Source of the DNA: Fidelibacterota bacterium UBA6817
GTDB lineage: Bacteria; Fidelibacterota; Fidelibacteria; Fidelibacterales; Fidelibacteraceae
Reading direction: 5' to 3'
Length of the DNA: 5,485 nt
Assembly: GCA_002452555.1 (NCBI GenBank)
Contig: DKER01000007.1
Span: 1-5,485 of the forward strand
The notes beneath the pieces are model-generated. The model saw nothing but the letters and a program-made list of their open reading frames with translations. It searched no databases and had not been told where the DNA came from. A program made the translations under genes and the position numbers. Positions 1 through 5,485 of the stretch are shown here, in pieces. Numbering within the stretch: position 1 is the stretch's first letter; the number at the start of each line of letters is the position of its first letter.

Positions 1-1
1 C

Positions 2-973
2 GGCGGATTGGATCTTGATCATGAGATTTTTTCAAAAATCAACGTTATAACGGACAACAGTAAAGAGAGCTTTGCCGGTATATTCACTCGGGATACAGTA
101 TTGGATCTGACGGTGTATGGAGGCCATCCGGATACGTTCAGCGCAATTCTGTTGAACGGATTTTCTGATAATGTTCGATACAGTATTACACTGAACCCGG
201 GTGTCACGGATACAACCCGTATACCGGCCGTTTTCAACCCGGCAAATCAAAGGTTGATGAAACTGGTTAAAACTTCATCAGGTTACAAAGGGGTTGACCC
301 GGGATATCTGCTCTTTGTCAAACCGTACGATTACCAGCCCCCGTCCATTGAAATAACGGTAAACTCCCGAAATATCCTGTCCGGATCTTTTGTGTCGGAC
401 GGGGCGCGTTTTTCTGCTCTGATCACAGATAATATTCTTGTCCATACAGATCCTTCAACCTGGGGCATTTATATTGACGGCGAAGAGCTGGACAGAGATT
501 TGATCAATGTCAACCAGGATAAGAACGGCCGCCGTTTGGGATTGAATTTCAATCCTGAGTTTACCTTGGGGAAAAACCATATTCTGTCTGTCAGTGCTTC
601 TGACGGAATGGGAAATCTTACTGAGAGTCCCGGGTATGAACTGATTACGACAACCGGTGCGCGTATTCTTGATTATGGCTGTTTTCCCAATCCTTTTGGT
701 GCACGAACTTATATTATCTACGAACTGACATCGCAATTTGATGAAGTGATTATTGAAATTTTTACGGTGTCGGGGCGTCGTATCCTGCGTATAGACAGGA
801 CGAACGCTGAAACGGATCTTCCCCTGAACGATGTGGGGTATCATGAAATTCCCTGGTACGGCAGGGATCAGGACGGAGAATTTGTTGCAAATGGGGTTTA
901 TTTTTACAAAATACTGGGAAAAATTTCTGCCGAGACCTATTCCTCCCGGGGAAAGGTGGTAAAGCTGAGATGA
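2..973 (+). CDS. C-terminal part of a secreted protein with FlgD-like Ig / type IX sorting domain (5'-truncated; possibly PorU-like C25 peptidase)
   Basis: The reading frame is already open at the left edge (Gly-Gly precede the TTG at 8), so this is the tail of a larger protein and that TTG is not its start. About 323 residues are visible. The last ~105 (659-970) form a FlgD-like Ig domain of the kind used as a type IX secretion C-terminal signal: a PNPF motif at 686-697, a V-x-I-x-I strand followed by SGRR, then WYGRDQDG, ANGVYFYK, and a basic end RGKVVKLR. Before it lies an Ig-like segment (roughly 323-640) opening with DYQPPSIEI and containing ALITDN and YIDGEEL. That arrangement resembles the region preceding the C-terminal domain in PorU sortases. 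The catalytic region is outside the window, so the PorU idea rests on this resemblance and on the PorV-family gene downstream. Another large C25 or multi-Ig secreted protein is equally possible. Its stop overlaps the next start as ATGA. Confidence 0.8.
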   Translation, partial: GGLDLDHEIFSKINVITDNSKESFAGIFTRDTVLDLTVYGGHPDTFSAILLNGFSDNVRYSITLNPGVTDTTRIPAVFNPANQRLMKLVKTSSGYKGVDPGYLLFVKPYDYQPPSIEITVNSRNILSGSFVSDGARFSALITDNILVHTDPSTWGIYIDGEELDRDLINVNQDKNGRRLGLNFNPEFTLGKNHILSVSASDGMGNLTESPGYELITTTGARILDYGCFPNPFGARTYIIYELTSQFDEVIIEIFTVSGRRILRIDRTNAETDLPLNDVGYHEIPWYGRDQDGEFVANGVYFYKILGKISAETYSSRGKVVKLR

Positions 974-1977
974 TAAGAAAAACTGCACTTATTTTTCTTG
1001 TGCTTGTTTCTTTCCTTAATGCAGGGAAATACGGGGATGCTTTTATGTTTGCCGGACATCCTGCAGCAGCTATCGGTGTCGGAAATGTGGGTGTAGTTCA
1101 GTTGACCGGACTCCGGTCAGTCCTTATGAATCCTGCCGGACTTGCTCTTACAGACAGACCGGAATACTATTTGCAGTATAATGCTCTCTACGGACTCGGT
1201 TTTCAATATGCTGCCGGTTTTAAAAACAGGTACGGGAATAAATGGCACTGGGGACTTCTTTGGAACCGCACAGGTGTCAATGATATCGAGGAACACCCGG
1301 ACATCAGTTCATTATCGACATTGGAACGAAGGGATTTTGTCCGCAATAATGCAGGTTTGTATTCCACATTTACAAGCCGGGAAGATCTGCTCACATTCAG
1401 TCTGGCCAGACATTTCAAGCATCGTATTGATTTGGGATGGCAATATGAAGAATTCTATATTGAAAATCCTGTCGGAATCTCCGTTAAAGTTTTGAATAAG
1501 GCAATGTTTGGTGAATCGGCACAGGGTATCGGAGCCGATGCCGGATTCCGGTTTATTATTCCCGGCAATGAGATATTTTATATTCGGAATTTGGGAAATA
1601 TCATTTTTGCCGCATCGGCAATGAATATTTATTCAACAGGGATATACTGGACCACAGGTCATGTTGATCAGGCCTGGATGACAGTTTTATGGGGGGCGGC
1701 TCTTGACCAGCCCGTCAGCTTTTTGCGTTCCAGATTGCTGCTCATGTTTCAGAATGTTCTGGAAGACGACCCGGCTTTTCGATGGGGAGTGGAATGGAAA
1801 ATCATGGATGTATTAGCGTTTCGCCTCGGGAAGGATGATTTGGGTTACAATGCGGGAGCCGGCGTCAGATTTCGCTTTGGCCGTCATTTTGTGGTTATGG
1901 ATTATGCTTTTCAGGACCATCCTCTTGATGTGGGGCATCGCGTCTCTTTAACCCTGATGCCCGGGAAAAAACAATGA
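970..1977 (+). CDS. PorV/PorQ-family outer-membrane beta-barrel protein
   Basis: A 335-residue protein with a signal peptide (basic MIRK, hydrophobic 5-16, likely cleavage after LNA at 18). After cleavage comes the family hallmark: GDAFMFAG (22-29), AIGVGNVGV (34-42) and LMNPAGLAL (52-60), typical of the PorV/PorQ/UPF0164 group within the FadL-like barrel superfamily. The rest is rich in alternating aromatic/hydrophobic strands and ends with a terminal-strand motif, VVMDYAFQDH followed by GHRVSL (308-327), as in other members. In Bacteroidetes, PorV carries type IX substrates at the outer membrane and binds the sortase PorU; that role is transferred here by family and context. The ATG overlaps the preceding stop (ATGA), implying translational coupling; only a weak AAAGG lies 13 bases upstream, consistent with coupling rather than independent initiation. 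Length is normal for the family. PorV and PorQ cannot be told apart from sequence alone here. Confidence 0.85.
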   Translation: MIRKTALIFLVLVSFLNAGKYGDAFMFAGHPAAAIGVGNVGVVQLTGLRSVLMNPAGLALTDRPEYYLQYNALYGLGFQYAAGFKNRYGNKWHWGLLWNRTGVNDIEEHPDISSLSTLERRDFVRNNAGLYSTFTSREDLLTFSLARHFKHRIDLGWQYEEFYIENPVGISVKVLNKAMFGESAQGIGADAGFRFIIPGNEIFYIRNLGNIIFAASAMNIYSTGIYWTTGHVDQAWMTVLWGAALDQPVSFLRSRLLLMFQNVLEDDPAFRWGVEWKIMDVLAFRLGKDDLGYNAGAGVRFRFGRHFVVMDYAFQDHPLDVGHRVSLTLMPGKKQ

Positions 1978-2753
1978 ACAAAATGTTGGTTCTGATGATT
2001 ACGATTCTACTGATGTTTACGATTTTCGGATGCGAAGATATTGAAGATCCCAATCCTCCCCAACGGCCTGTCATGGTTCCCAAATCCCTGCCCTGGGAAT
2101 ATGTGGAAAAGGGAATCGATGCGGATGATATTGTTACGGGAATCTTTGTTGAGTGGTATCGGAATCCGGATCCGGGCATGGATGGTTATATTGTTTATCG
2201 CGCGGCAGATACAAGCGATACCGGAAAACTTGATTTTGTACGGAAGGATACGGTTTTTTCCTATCCCCTGAATCCCATGCTTTCCGATACGGAATTTGTC
2301 GATACAGATGTGGACTTCGGAACCATCTATTATTATTTTGTCCGTGCTCTGGGTATTTCGGAAAATAAAAGCGAACCGTCAGACACGGTTCGATATTCGC
2401 TTACACCCCCTCCGAGTAATTGTCTGCCAAACCTGTCAGAACCAGCTGAAAATATTCCCGAGTTCAGCTGGCAATATTCCAATGATTTTCAATTTGGCAT
2501 CAATTATTATTATATTCGCGTTGAAAATTTGACAACGCGCAGCGTAATCTGGTTTTACGGAGTACCCCGTTTGGATTATACCGGTCAGGGACAGACATTG
2601 AGATACAATGCAGACGGAAAAGCATCGGAAGCAGTCCTCTCGCCGCAAAATACATACCGGTGGAAAATTGATGCCATCGGCCGGCAGAATATAGACGGTT
2701 CTGAAATTGAAGGCAGTGAAAGCAGGTGGATAACCTTTCAAATTAAGGATTGA
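1974..2753 (+). CDS. Predicted lipoprotein with two fibronectin type III-like domains
   Basis: A 259-residue protein I cannot assign to a named family. The N-terminus is a lipoprotein signal: MNK, a hydrophobic stretch (4-18), then I-F-G-Cys with the lipidated cysteine at 20. Phe at -2 is unusual but tolerated. The residues after Cys20 are acidic (EDIED) and then proline-rich. Residues ~29-146 look like a fibronectin-III fold: a PP start, FVEWYRNPDPGMDGYIVYRAA (read as strands B and C), and TIYYYFVRAL as the later tyrosine-rich strand. A second similar unit follows at ~147-257 (PEFSWQY, YYYIRVEN, YRWKIDAIG, WITFQI). No catalytic motif is visible, so a binding or scaffold role at the outer membrane is the reasonable inference. 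The ATG overlaps the barrel gene's stop (ATGA) and GGGA at 1963-1966 gives a spaced ribosome binding site, so the two are probably made together. A second in-frame ATG at 1983 is a possible alternative start. Confidence 0.75.
   Translation: MNKMLVLMITILLMFTIFGCEDIEDPNPPQRPVMVPKSLPWEYVEKGIDADDIVTGIFVEWYRNPDPGMDGYIVYRAADTSDTGKLDFVRKDTVFSYPLNPMLSDTEFVDTDVDFGTIYYYFVRALGISENKSEPSDTVRYSLTPPPSNCLPNLSEPAENIPEFSWQYSNDFQFGINYYYIRVENLTTRSVIWFYGVPRLDYTGQGQTLRYNADGKASEAVLSPQNTYRWKIDAIGRQNIDGSEIEGSESRWITFQIKD
2745..2749 (+). promoter_or_regulatory. Ribosome binding site for the SLBB gene
   Basis: AAGGA lies six bases before the ATG at 2756 and directly abuts the TTG at 2750. The spacing supports ATG 2756, two codons inside the longest frame, as the real start. 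The site lies within the last codons of the lipoprotein gene. Confidence 0.65.
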
Positions 2754-2755
2754 AA

Positions 2756-3244
2756 ATGAAAAGACAGATTATTCTCATAATGATTGTCCTGGTTCTTCTT
2801 TCGGGTACTGTATATTCGCAAACAATGTCCGGTTCTGTTACCGGATACAGTCTGGGACGTCAGCAACAGGAAGAACTCATGTTTCCTGTTAAAATCTGGG
2901 GAGAAGTTGTGAGACCCGGAATTTATGATGTTCCTCTTACCAGCGACATTATTGCTATTATATCGTATGCCGGAGGGCCGACCAACATGGCCAAGCTGAC
3001 CAATGTCCGTCTTCTGAGAAATGAACTCATGGGTGAGGAAACCCATGTTCTTATGGTTGTGGATATTGAACGGTATATTGAAACCGGGGATAAAAACCTT
3101 CTGCCTGATATTCGCCCCGGAGATACCATTATGATCCCGCCCCGCTTTATAAAAAGAGTAACAGATGTCCTTGGAACGGCAAGTGCTGTATTGTCGATTG
3201 TAAATGTCTTTGCCGTTACCTCCTGGTATCTGTCCAGACCATAA
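2756..3244 (+). CDS. Exported single-SLBB-domain protein (polysaccharide-export-like) with C-terminal hydrophobic helix
   Basis: A 162-residue protein counted from ATG 2756, chosen because AAGGA is six bases upstream; a TTG at 2750 overlapping the previous stop would add two residues. It has a signal peptide (MKRQ, hydrophobic 5-16, likely cleavage near VYS at 21). One SLBB (soluble-ligand-binding beta-grasp) domain occupies ~44-128: VKIWGEVVRPGIYDVP, then DIIAIISYAGGPT, NVRLLRN, VVDIERYIETGD and a closing DIRPGDTIMIPP. This is the pattern of the repeated domains in Wza-type polysaccharide export proteins. It lacks the N-terminal polysaccharide-export (PES) domain and has only one SLBB copy. 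A hydrophobic segment at ~138-158 could anchor it in a membrane, loosely resembling the terminal helix of Wza. SLBB domains bind glycans or act in assembly of export channels; the ligand here is unknown. It follows the lipoprotein gene by two bases. Confidence 0.85.
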   Translation: MKRQIILIMIVLVLLSGTVYSQTMSGSVTGYSLGRQQQEELMFPVKIWGEVVRPGIYDVPLTSDIIAIISYAGGPTNMAKLTNVRLLRNELMGEETHVLMVVDIERYIETGDKNLLPDIRPGDTIMIPPRFIKRVTDVLGTASAVLSIVNVFAVTSWYLSRP

Positions 3245-3250
3245 AATTGC

Positions 3251-3255
3251 AGGGA
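3251..3255 (+). promoter_or_regulatory. Ribosome binding site for the cupin gene
   Basis: AGGGA sits five bases before ATG 3261 and eight before ATG 3264. It lies after the SLBB stop and argues against the in-frame ATG at 3204, which would overlap the SLBB gene by 41 bases and add residues unlike the family. Confidence 0.6.
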
Positions 3256-3260
3256 TTGAA

Positions 3261-3608
3261 ATGATGTATGATATGGAAGAACGCCCCTGGGGAAAATTTG
3301 AAGTTCTCTTGGATGAAGACCGGTATAAGGTTAAACGTATAACAGTCCTGCCCGGGAAACGTCTGTCACTCCAGTCTCATAAACGACGCAGCGAACATTG
3401 GGTTATTGTTCAGGGAAAGGTTATTATTGTGAATAATGATACCGGTAAACCCTATAAGGCCGGGGATCATATATATATTCCGGCCGGGAATAAACATCGG
3501 ATTGAAAACACGGGAACAGAAATGGCCGTGTTTATGGAGGTCCAGATTGGAGATTATTTCGGTGAAGATGATATTATCCGTTATGAGGATGATTTTAACA
3601 GAGTTTAA
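3261..3608 (+). CDS. Stand-alone cupin of the type II phosphomannose isomerase C-terminal family
   Basis: A 115-residue single-domain cupin from ATG 3261 (3264 is equally spaced from the AGGGA and would drop one Met). It begins almost at once with the family's RPWGKFEVL (8-16) and runs through YKVKRITVLPGKRLSLQSH, RRSEHWVIVQG, YIPAGNKHRIEN, MEVQIGDYFGEDDIIRYEDDF. These match the C-terminal domain of bifunctional ManC/AlgA proteins and of short cupins split from them. Expected metal ligands Gln38, His40, Glu45 and His79 are all present, so a metal site is probably intact. In the two-domain enzymes this part interconverts mannose-6-phosphate and fructose-6-phosphate while the N-terminal part makes GDP-mannose. 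No nucleotidyltransferase domain is encoded next to it here. Activity as an isomerase is inferred; short relatives are often only called cupin-domain proteins. It is cytoplasmic, with no signal sequence. Confidence 0.88.
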   Translation: MMYDMEERPWGKFEVLLDEDRYKVKRITVLPGKRLSLQSHKRRSEHWVIVQGKVIIVNNDTGKPYKAGDHIYIPAGNKHRIENTGTEMAVFMEVQIGDYFGEDDIIRYEDDFNRV

Positions 3609-3613
3609 AATGT

Positions 3614-3618
3614 GGGAA
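3614..3618 (+). promoter_or_regulatory. Probable ribosome binding site for ahcY
   Basis: GGGAA in the 14-base gap before ATG 3623, ending four bases upstream of it. It is a modest match and its spacing is slightly short, but the protein's N-terminus aligns with the family from this ATG, so the start is secure anyway. Confidence 0.45.
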
Positions 3619-3622
3619 AATT

Positions 3623-5032
3623 ATGAAATATAAAATTGCAGATATAGCATTGGCAGGCTTTGGACGAAAAGAGATAGAACTGGCAGAAAAAGAGATGCCC
3701 GGACTCATGTCCATTCGTGACGAATTTAAAGATGAAAAGCCGCTGAAAAATGCCAGAATTACCGGAAGTCTTCACATGACAGTTCAGACGGCAGTTCTGA
3801 TTGAAACACTGAAAATATTGGGAGCTGATGTCCGGTGGGCAAGCTGTAATATTTTTTCAACACAGGATCATGCCGCCGCAGCCATTGCAGATACCGGAGT
3901 TCCCGTCTTTGCATGGAAGGGCGAGACGCTTGAGGAATACTGGTGGTGTACAAAAATGGCCCTTCTCCATGGGAATGAAGGTCCGCATTTGATCGTGGAT
4001 GACGGGGGAGATGCAACCCTTTTTGTCCATGAAGGGTATGCACTTGAGGAAATGTATCACAAGACCGGAAAGCTTCCTGAAATTACTGCAACCAACAAAG
4101 AATTGCGGATTATGCATGAACTCATTCTGAAAGACATGCCTGAGGATCCCATGCGCTGGCACCGGGCGGCGAAAACGCTTCGGGGAGTAAGCGAAGAAAC
4201 GACGACAGGCGTTCACCGGCTTTATCAGTTTATGGAAGAGGGAAAACTTCTTTTCCCTGCCATCAACGTGAATGATTCAGTGACAAAATCCAAATTCGAT
4301 AATCTTTACGGATGCCGGGAGTCGCTTGCAGACGGCATCAAACGGGGAACCGATGTTATGGTGGCCGGGAAGACGGTCATGATCTGCGGATATGGTGATG
4401 TGGGGAAAGGATGTGCCCAGTCTATGAAAGGCTTCGGCGCGCGGGTTATCATTTCAGAAATTGATCCTATCTGTGCCCTTCAGGCAGCAATGGAAGGCTA
4501 TGAAGTGAAACCGGTGGAAGATGCAATCCGGGAAGATAATCCCGATATTTTTGTAACTGCAACCGGAAATTGTGATGTGATTACTACTGATCATATGATG
4601 GCTATGAAAGATATGGCCATCGTTTGCAATATCGGTCATTTTGACAACGAAATCCAGGTTGATGCCCTGTATGAACTTCCCGGGATTGAGAAAATCCATG
4701 TGAAACCGCAGGTTGATCAAATGCGTTTTTCTGACGGCCATTCTATCATTCTCCTCTCGGAAGGCAGGCTTGTCAATTTGGGAAATGCTACAGGCCACCC
4801 CTCTTTTGTCATGAGCAATTCTTTCAGTAATCAGGTTTTAGCACAAATTGAATTATGGAAAAAAGATCACAAGATTGATGTATATCGTCTGCCGAAAGTT
4901 CTTGATGAAAAAGTCGCCCGTCTGCATCTGGGGAAATTAGGTGTGAAACTAACGAAACTTACCCCAAAGCAATCAGAATATATCGGCACGCCTCCCAATG
5001 GTCCGTACAAACCGGATCATTACAGATATTGA
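3623..5032 (+). CDS. ahcY: Adenosylhomocysteinase (S-adenosyl-L-homocysteine hydrolase)
   Basis: A complete 469-residue cytoplasmic enzyme that reversibly splits S-adenosylhomocysteine into adenosine and homocysteine, clearing the product inhibitor of methyltransferases; NAD is a tightly bound cofactor. The family's opening is present (IADIALAGFGRKEIELAEKEMPG). Substrate/catalytic residues, by comparison with the human enzyme, are His51 (SLHMT), Asp127 (VDDGGD), Glu192 (SEETTTG), Lys222, Asp226 and Asn227 (TKSKFDN), His339 (NIGHFD) and His392 (GHPSF). The NAD Rossmann loop is GYGDVGKG (256-263). The C-terminal GPYKPDHYRY supplies Lys463 and Tyr467 to the neighbouring subunit's cofactor site. 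About 40 residues are inserted between Asp127 and Glu192 relative to the human protein, the known long bacterial form. Nothing is missing or broken. It starts 14 bases after the cupin stop; no SAM-linked enzyme lies nearby in the window, so its place in this envelope cluster is unexplained. Confidence 0.98.
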   Translation: MKYKIADIALAGFGRKEIELAEKEMPGLMSIRDEFKDEKPLKNARITGSLHMTVQTAVLIETLKILGADVRWASCNIFSTQDHAAAAIADTGVPVFAWKGETLEEYWWCTKMALLHGNEGPHLIVDDGGDATLFVHEGYALEEMYHKTGKLPEITATNKELRIMHELILKDMPEDPMRWHRAAKTLRGVSEETTTGVHRLYQFMEEGKLLFPAINVNDSVTKSKFDNLYGCRESLADGIKRGTDVMVAGKTVMICGYGDVGKGCAQSMKGFGARVIISEIDPICALQAAMEGYEVKPVEDAIREDNPDIFVTATGNCDVITTDHMMAMKDMAIVCNIGHFDNEIQVDALYELPGIEKIHVKPQVDQMRFSDGHSIILLSEGRLVNLGNATGHPSFVMSNSFSNQVLAQIELWKKDHKIDVYRLPKVLDEKVARLHLGKLGVKLTKLTPKQSEYIGTPPNGPYKPDHYRY

Positions 5033-5043
5033 TCAGAAATCAT

Positions 5044-5048
5044 GGGGA
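5044..5048 (+). promoter_or_regulatory. Ribosome binding site for mltG
   Basis: GGGGA ends nine bases before ATG 5058, in the 25-base gap after ahcY. It supports 5058 as the start. The earlier ATG at 5042 is in another frame and stops after 12 codons. Confidence 0.5.
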
Positions 5049-5057
5049 CATTTTTCA

Positions 5058-5485
5058 ATGAACAGGCCCTTTCGCCCTAATGTATCCAATATTCGGACAT
5101 TCGCATTCTCAGTATTTGTTTTTGCAGTAATTCTGGCTTTTATTATCGTCGCATCCATATATCTTTTTATACCTGCATCATCAGCAAACCGGCTGGAATC
5201 TTCGCATATTACAACGATACATATCCCCAGAGGAATGCCATTCACCGGCATCGCCGATACTCTCAGATCACAGGGATTGATAGATTCGTATAAGCGGTTT
5301 TACTGGTCAGCCCGGTTTATGAAAAAAGTTGAACGACTTCAGGCCGGAACGTTTGAGATTCCGGGCGGATTAAGCTACAAACAATTGATAACGCTTTTAT
5401 CGGCAGCCAAACCCTTACAGGTTCGGGTTACCATTCCTGAAGGACTGGAATTTGAAGAAATTGCTGAAATTTTCAGTTCACGCTT
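5058..5485 (+). CDS. mltG: Endolytic transglycosylase MltG (YceG family), 3'-truncated by the window edge
   Basis: 142 residues of the N-terminal part are visible; the frame runs off the right edge without a stop. A short basic N-terminus is followed by one transmembrane segment (~13-38), so the protein is inner-membrane anchored with its body in the periplasm. The MltG pattern follows: TIHIPRGMPFTGIADTL (53-69), QGLIDSYKRF (72-81), LQAGTFEIPGGLSYKQLITLL (94-114; the LysM-like subdomain) and the signature VTIPEGLEFEEIAEIF (124-139) that leads into the YceG domain. The catalytic glutamate lies further downstream and cannot be checked. Members cleave nascent peptidoglycan glycan strands near the membrane and help set strand length. 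The family is usually about 330-400 residues, so over half is missing here. It starts 25 bases after ahcY with its own ribosome binding site; no terminator or promoter is evident between them. Confidence 0.92.
   Translation, partial: MNRPFRPNVSNIRTFAFSVFVFAVILAFIIVASIYLFIPASSANRLESSHITTIHIPRGMPFTGIADTLRSQGLIDSYKRFYWSARFMKKVERLQAGTFEIPGGLSYKQLITLLSAAKPLQVRVTIPEGLEFEEIAEIFSSR

Noticed and set aside
8..10. TTG as the start of the first gene.
   Set aside because: The frame is open to the window edge (Gly-Gly before it), no ribosome site can be seen, and the visible domains are those of the C-terminal end of a larger protein.
3204..3260. In-frame ATG extending the cupin gene 19 codons upstream.
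   Set aside because: It would overlap the SLBB gene by 41 bases, the extra residues match nothing in the cupin family, and a good AGGGA site precedes ATG 3261.
3611..3634. Seven-codon frame (MWENYEI) overlapping the ahcY start, a possible leader peptide.
   Set aside because: It has no ribosome binding site of its own and no attenuator-like structure; it looks like chance out-of-frame reading.
3241..3641. 12-base direct repeat ATAAAATTGCAG at 3241-3252 and 3630-3641.
   Set aside because: Short, AT-rich, one copy lies inside ahcY codons and no further copies were noticed; probably coincidence.
3857..4216. Long minus-strand open frames inside ahcY, and similar ones under the other genes.
   Set aside because: They lie entirely opposite clearly identified genes, show no family motifs, and have no independent start signals.
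5030..5042. Small inverted repeat TGAT-CAGAA-ATCA after ahcY, considered as a terminator.
   Set aside because: Only a four-base, AT-rich stem with no adjoining T-run; the later T5 run belongs to the mltG leader.
5033..5251. Minus-strand open frame of 72 codons after ahcY.
   Set aside because: It is antisense to the recognisable MltG N-terminus and carries no recognisable motif.

Overview
The window is one compact, plus-strand run of six protein-coding genes, open at both ends. It has no RNA genes, mobile elements, CRISPR array or non-coding stretch longer than about 25 bases. Base composition looks moderate (mid-40s % G+C by eye). Two things point to the FCB superphylum, more likely a deep lineage such as Marinimicrobia, Calditrichaeota or a KSB1-like group than Bacteroidetes proper. 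The first is a secreted protein ending in a FlgD-like Ig/type IX sorting domain. The second is the PorV/PorQ-family outer-membrane barrel gene that directly follows it. The phylum assignment is inference from gene content only.

Layout. At 2-973 is the C-terminal part of a large secreted protein, possibly the PorU-type C25 sortase. At 970-1977 is a PorV/PorQ-family beta-barrel protein, overlapping the first gene by ATGA. At 1974-2753 is a lipoprotein with two fibronectin-III-like domains, again joined by ATGA. At 2756-3244 is a small exported single-SLBB-domain protein with a C-terminal hydrophobic helix. At 3261-3608 is a stand-alone cupin equivalent to the C-terminal domain of type II phosphomannose isomerase/GDP-mannose pyrophosphorylase. 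At 3623-5032 is adenosylhomocysteinase (ahcY). At 5058-5485 is the N-terminal part of the endolytic transglycosylase MltG, cut by the window edge.

How the genes fit together. The first four products are predicted to be exported to the envelope: secreted/sorted protein, outer-membrane barrel, lipoprotein and SLBB protein. They sit with overlaps or near-zero gaps, which suggests one transcript and co-translation. The cupin, AhcY and MltG follow with 14-25 base gaps, each with a plausible ribosome binding site and no terminator between them, so they may share the transcript. The cupin hints at activated-sugar metabolism and MltG at peptidoglycan, while AhcY is a housekeeping methyl-cycle enzyme whose presence is probably incidental. 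I did not find a clearly new system. The items most worth a second look are the type IX-like pair with its lipoprotein and SLBB partners, and the unusual domain architecture of the SLBB and cupin proteins.
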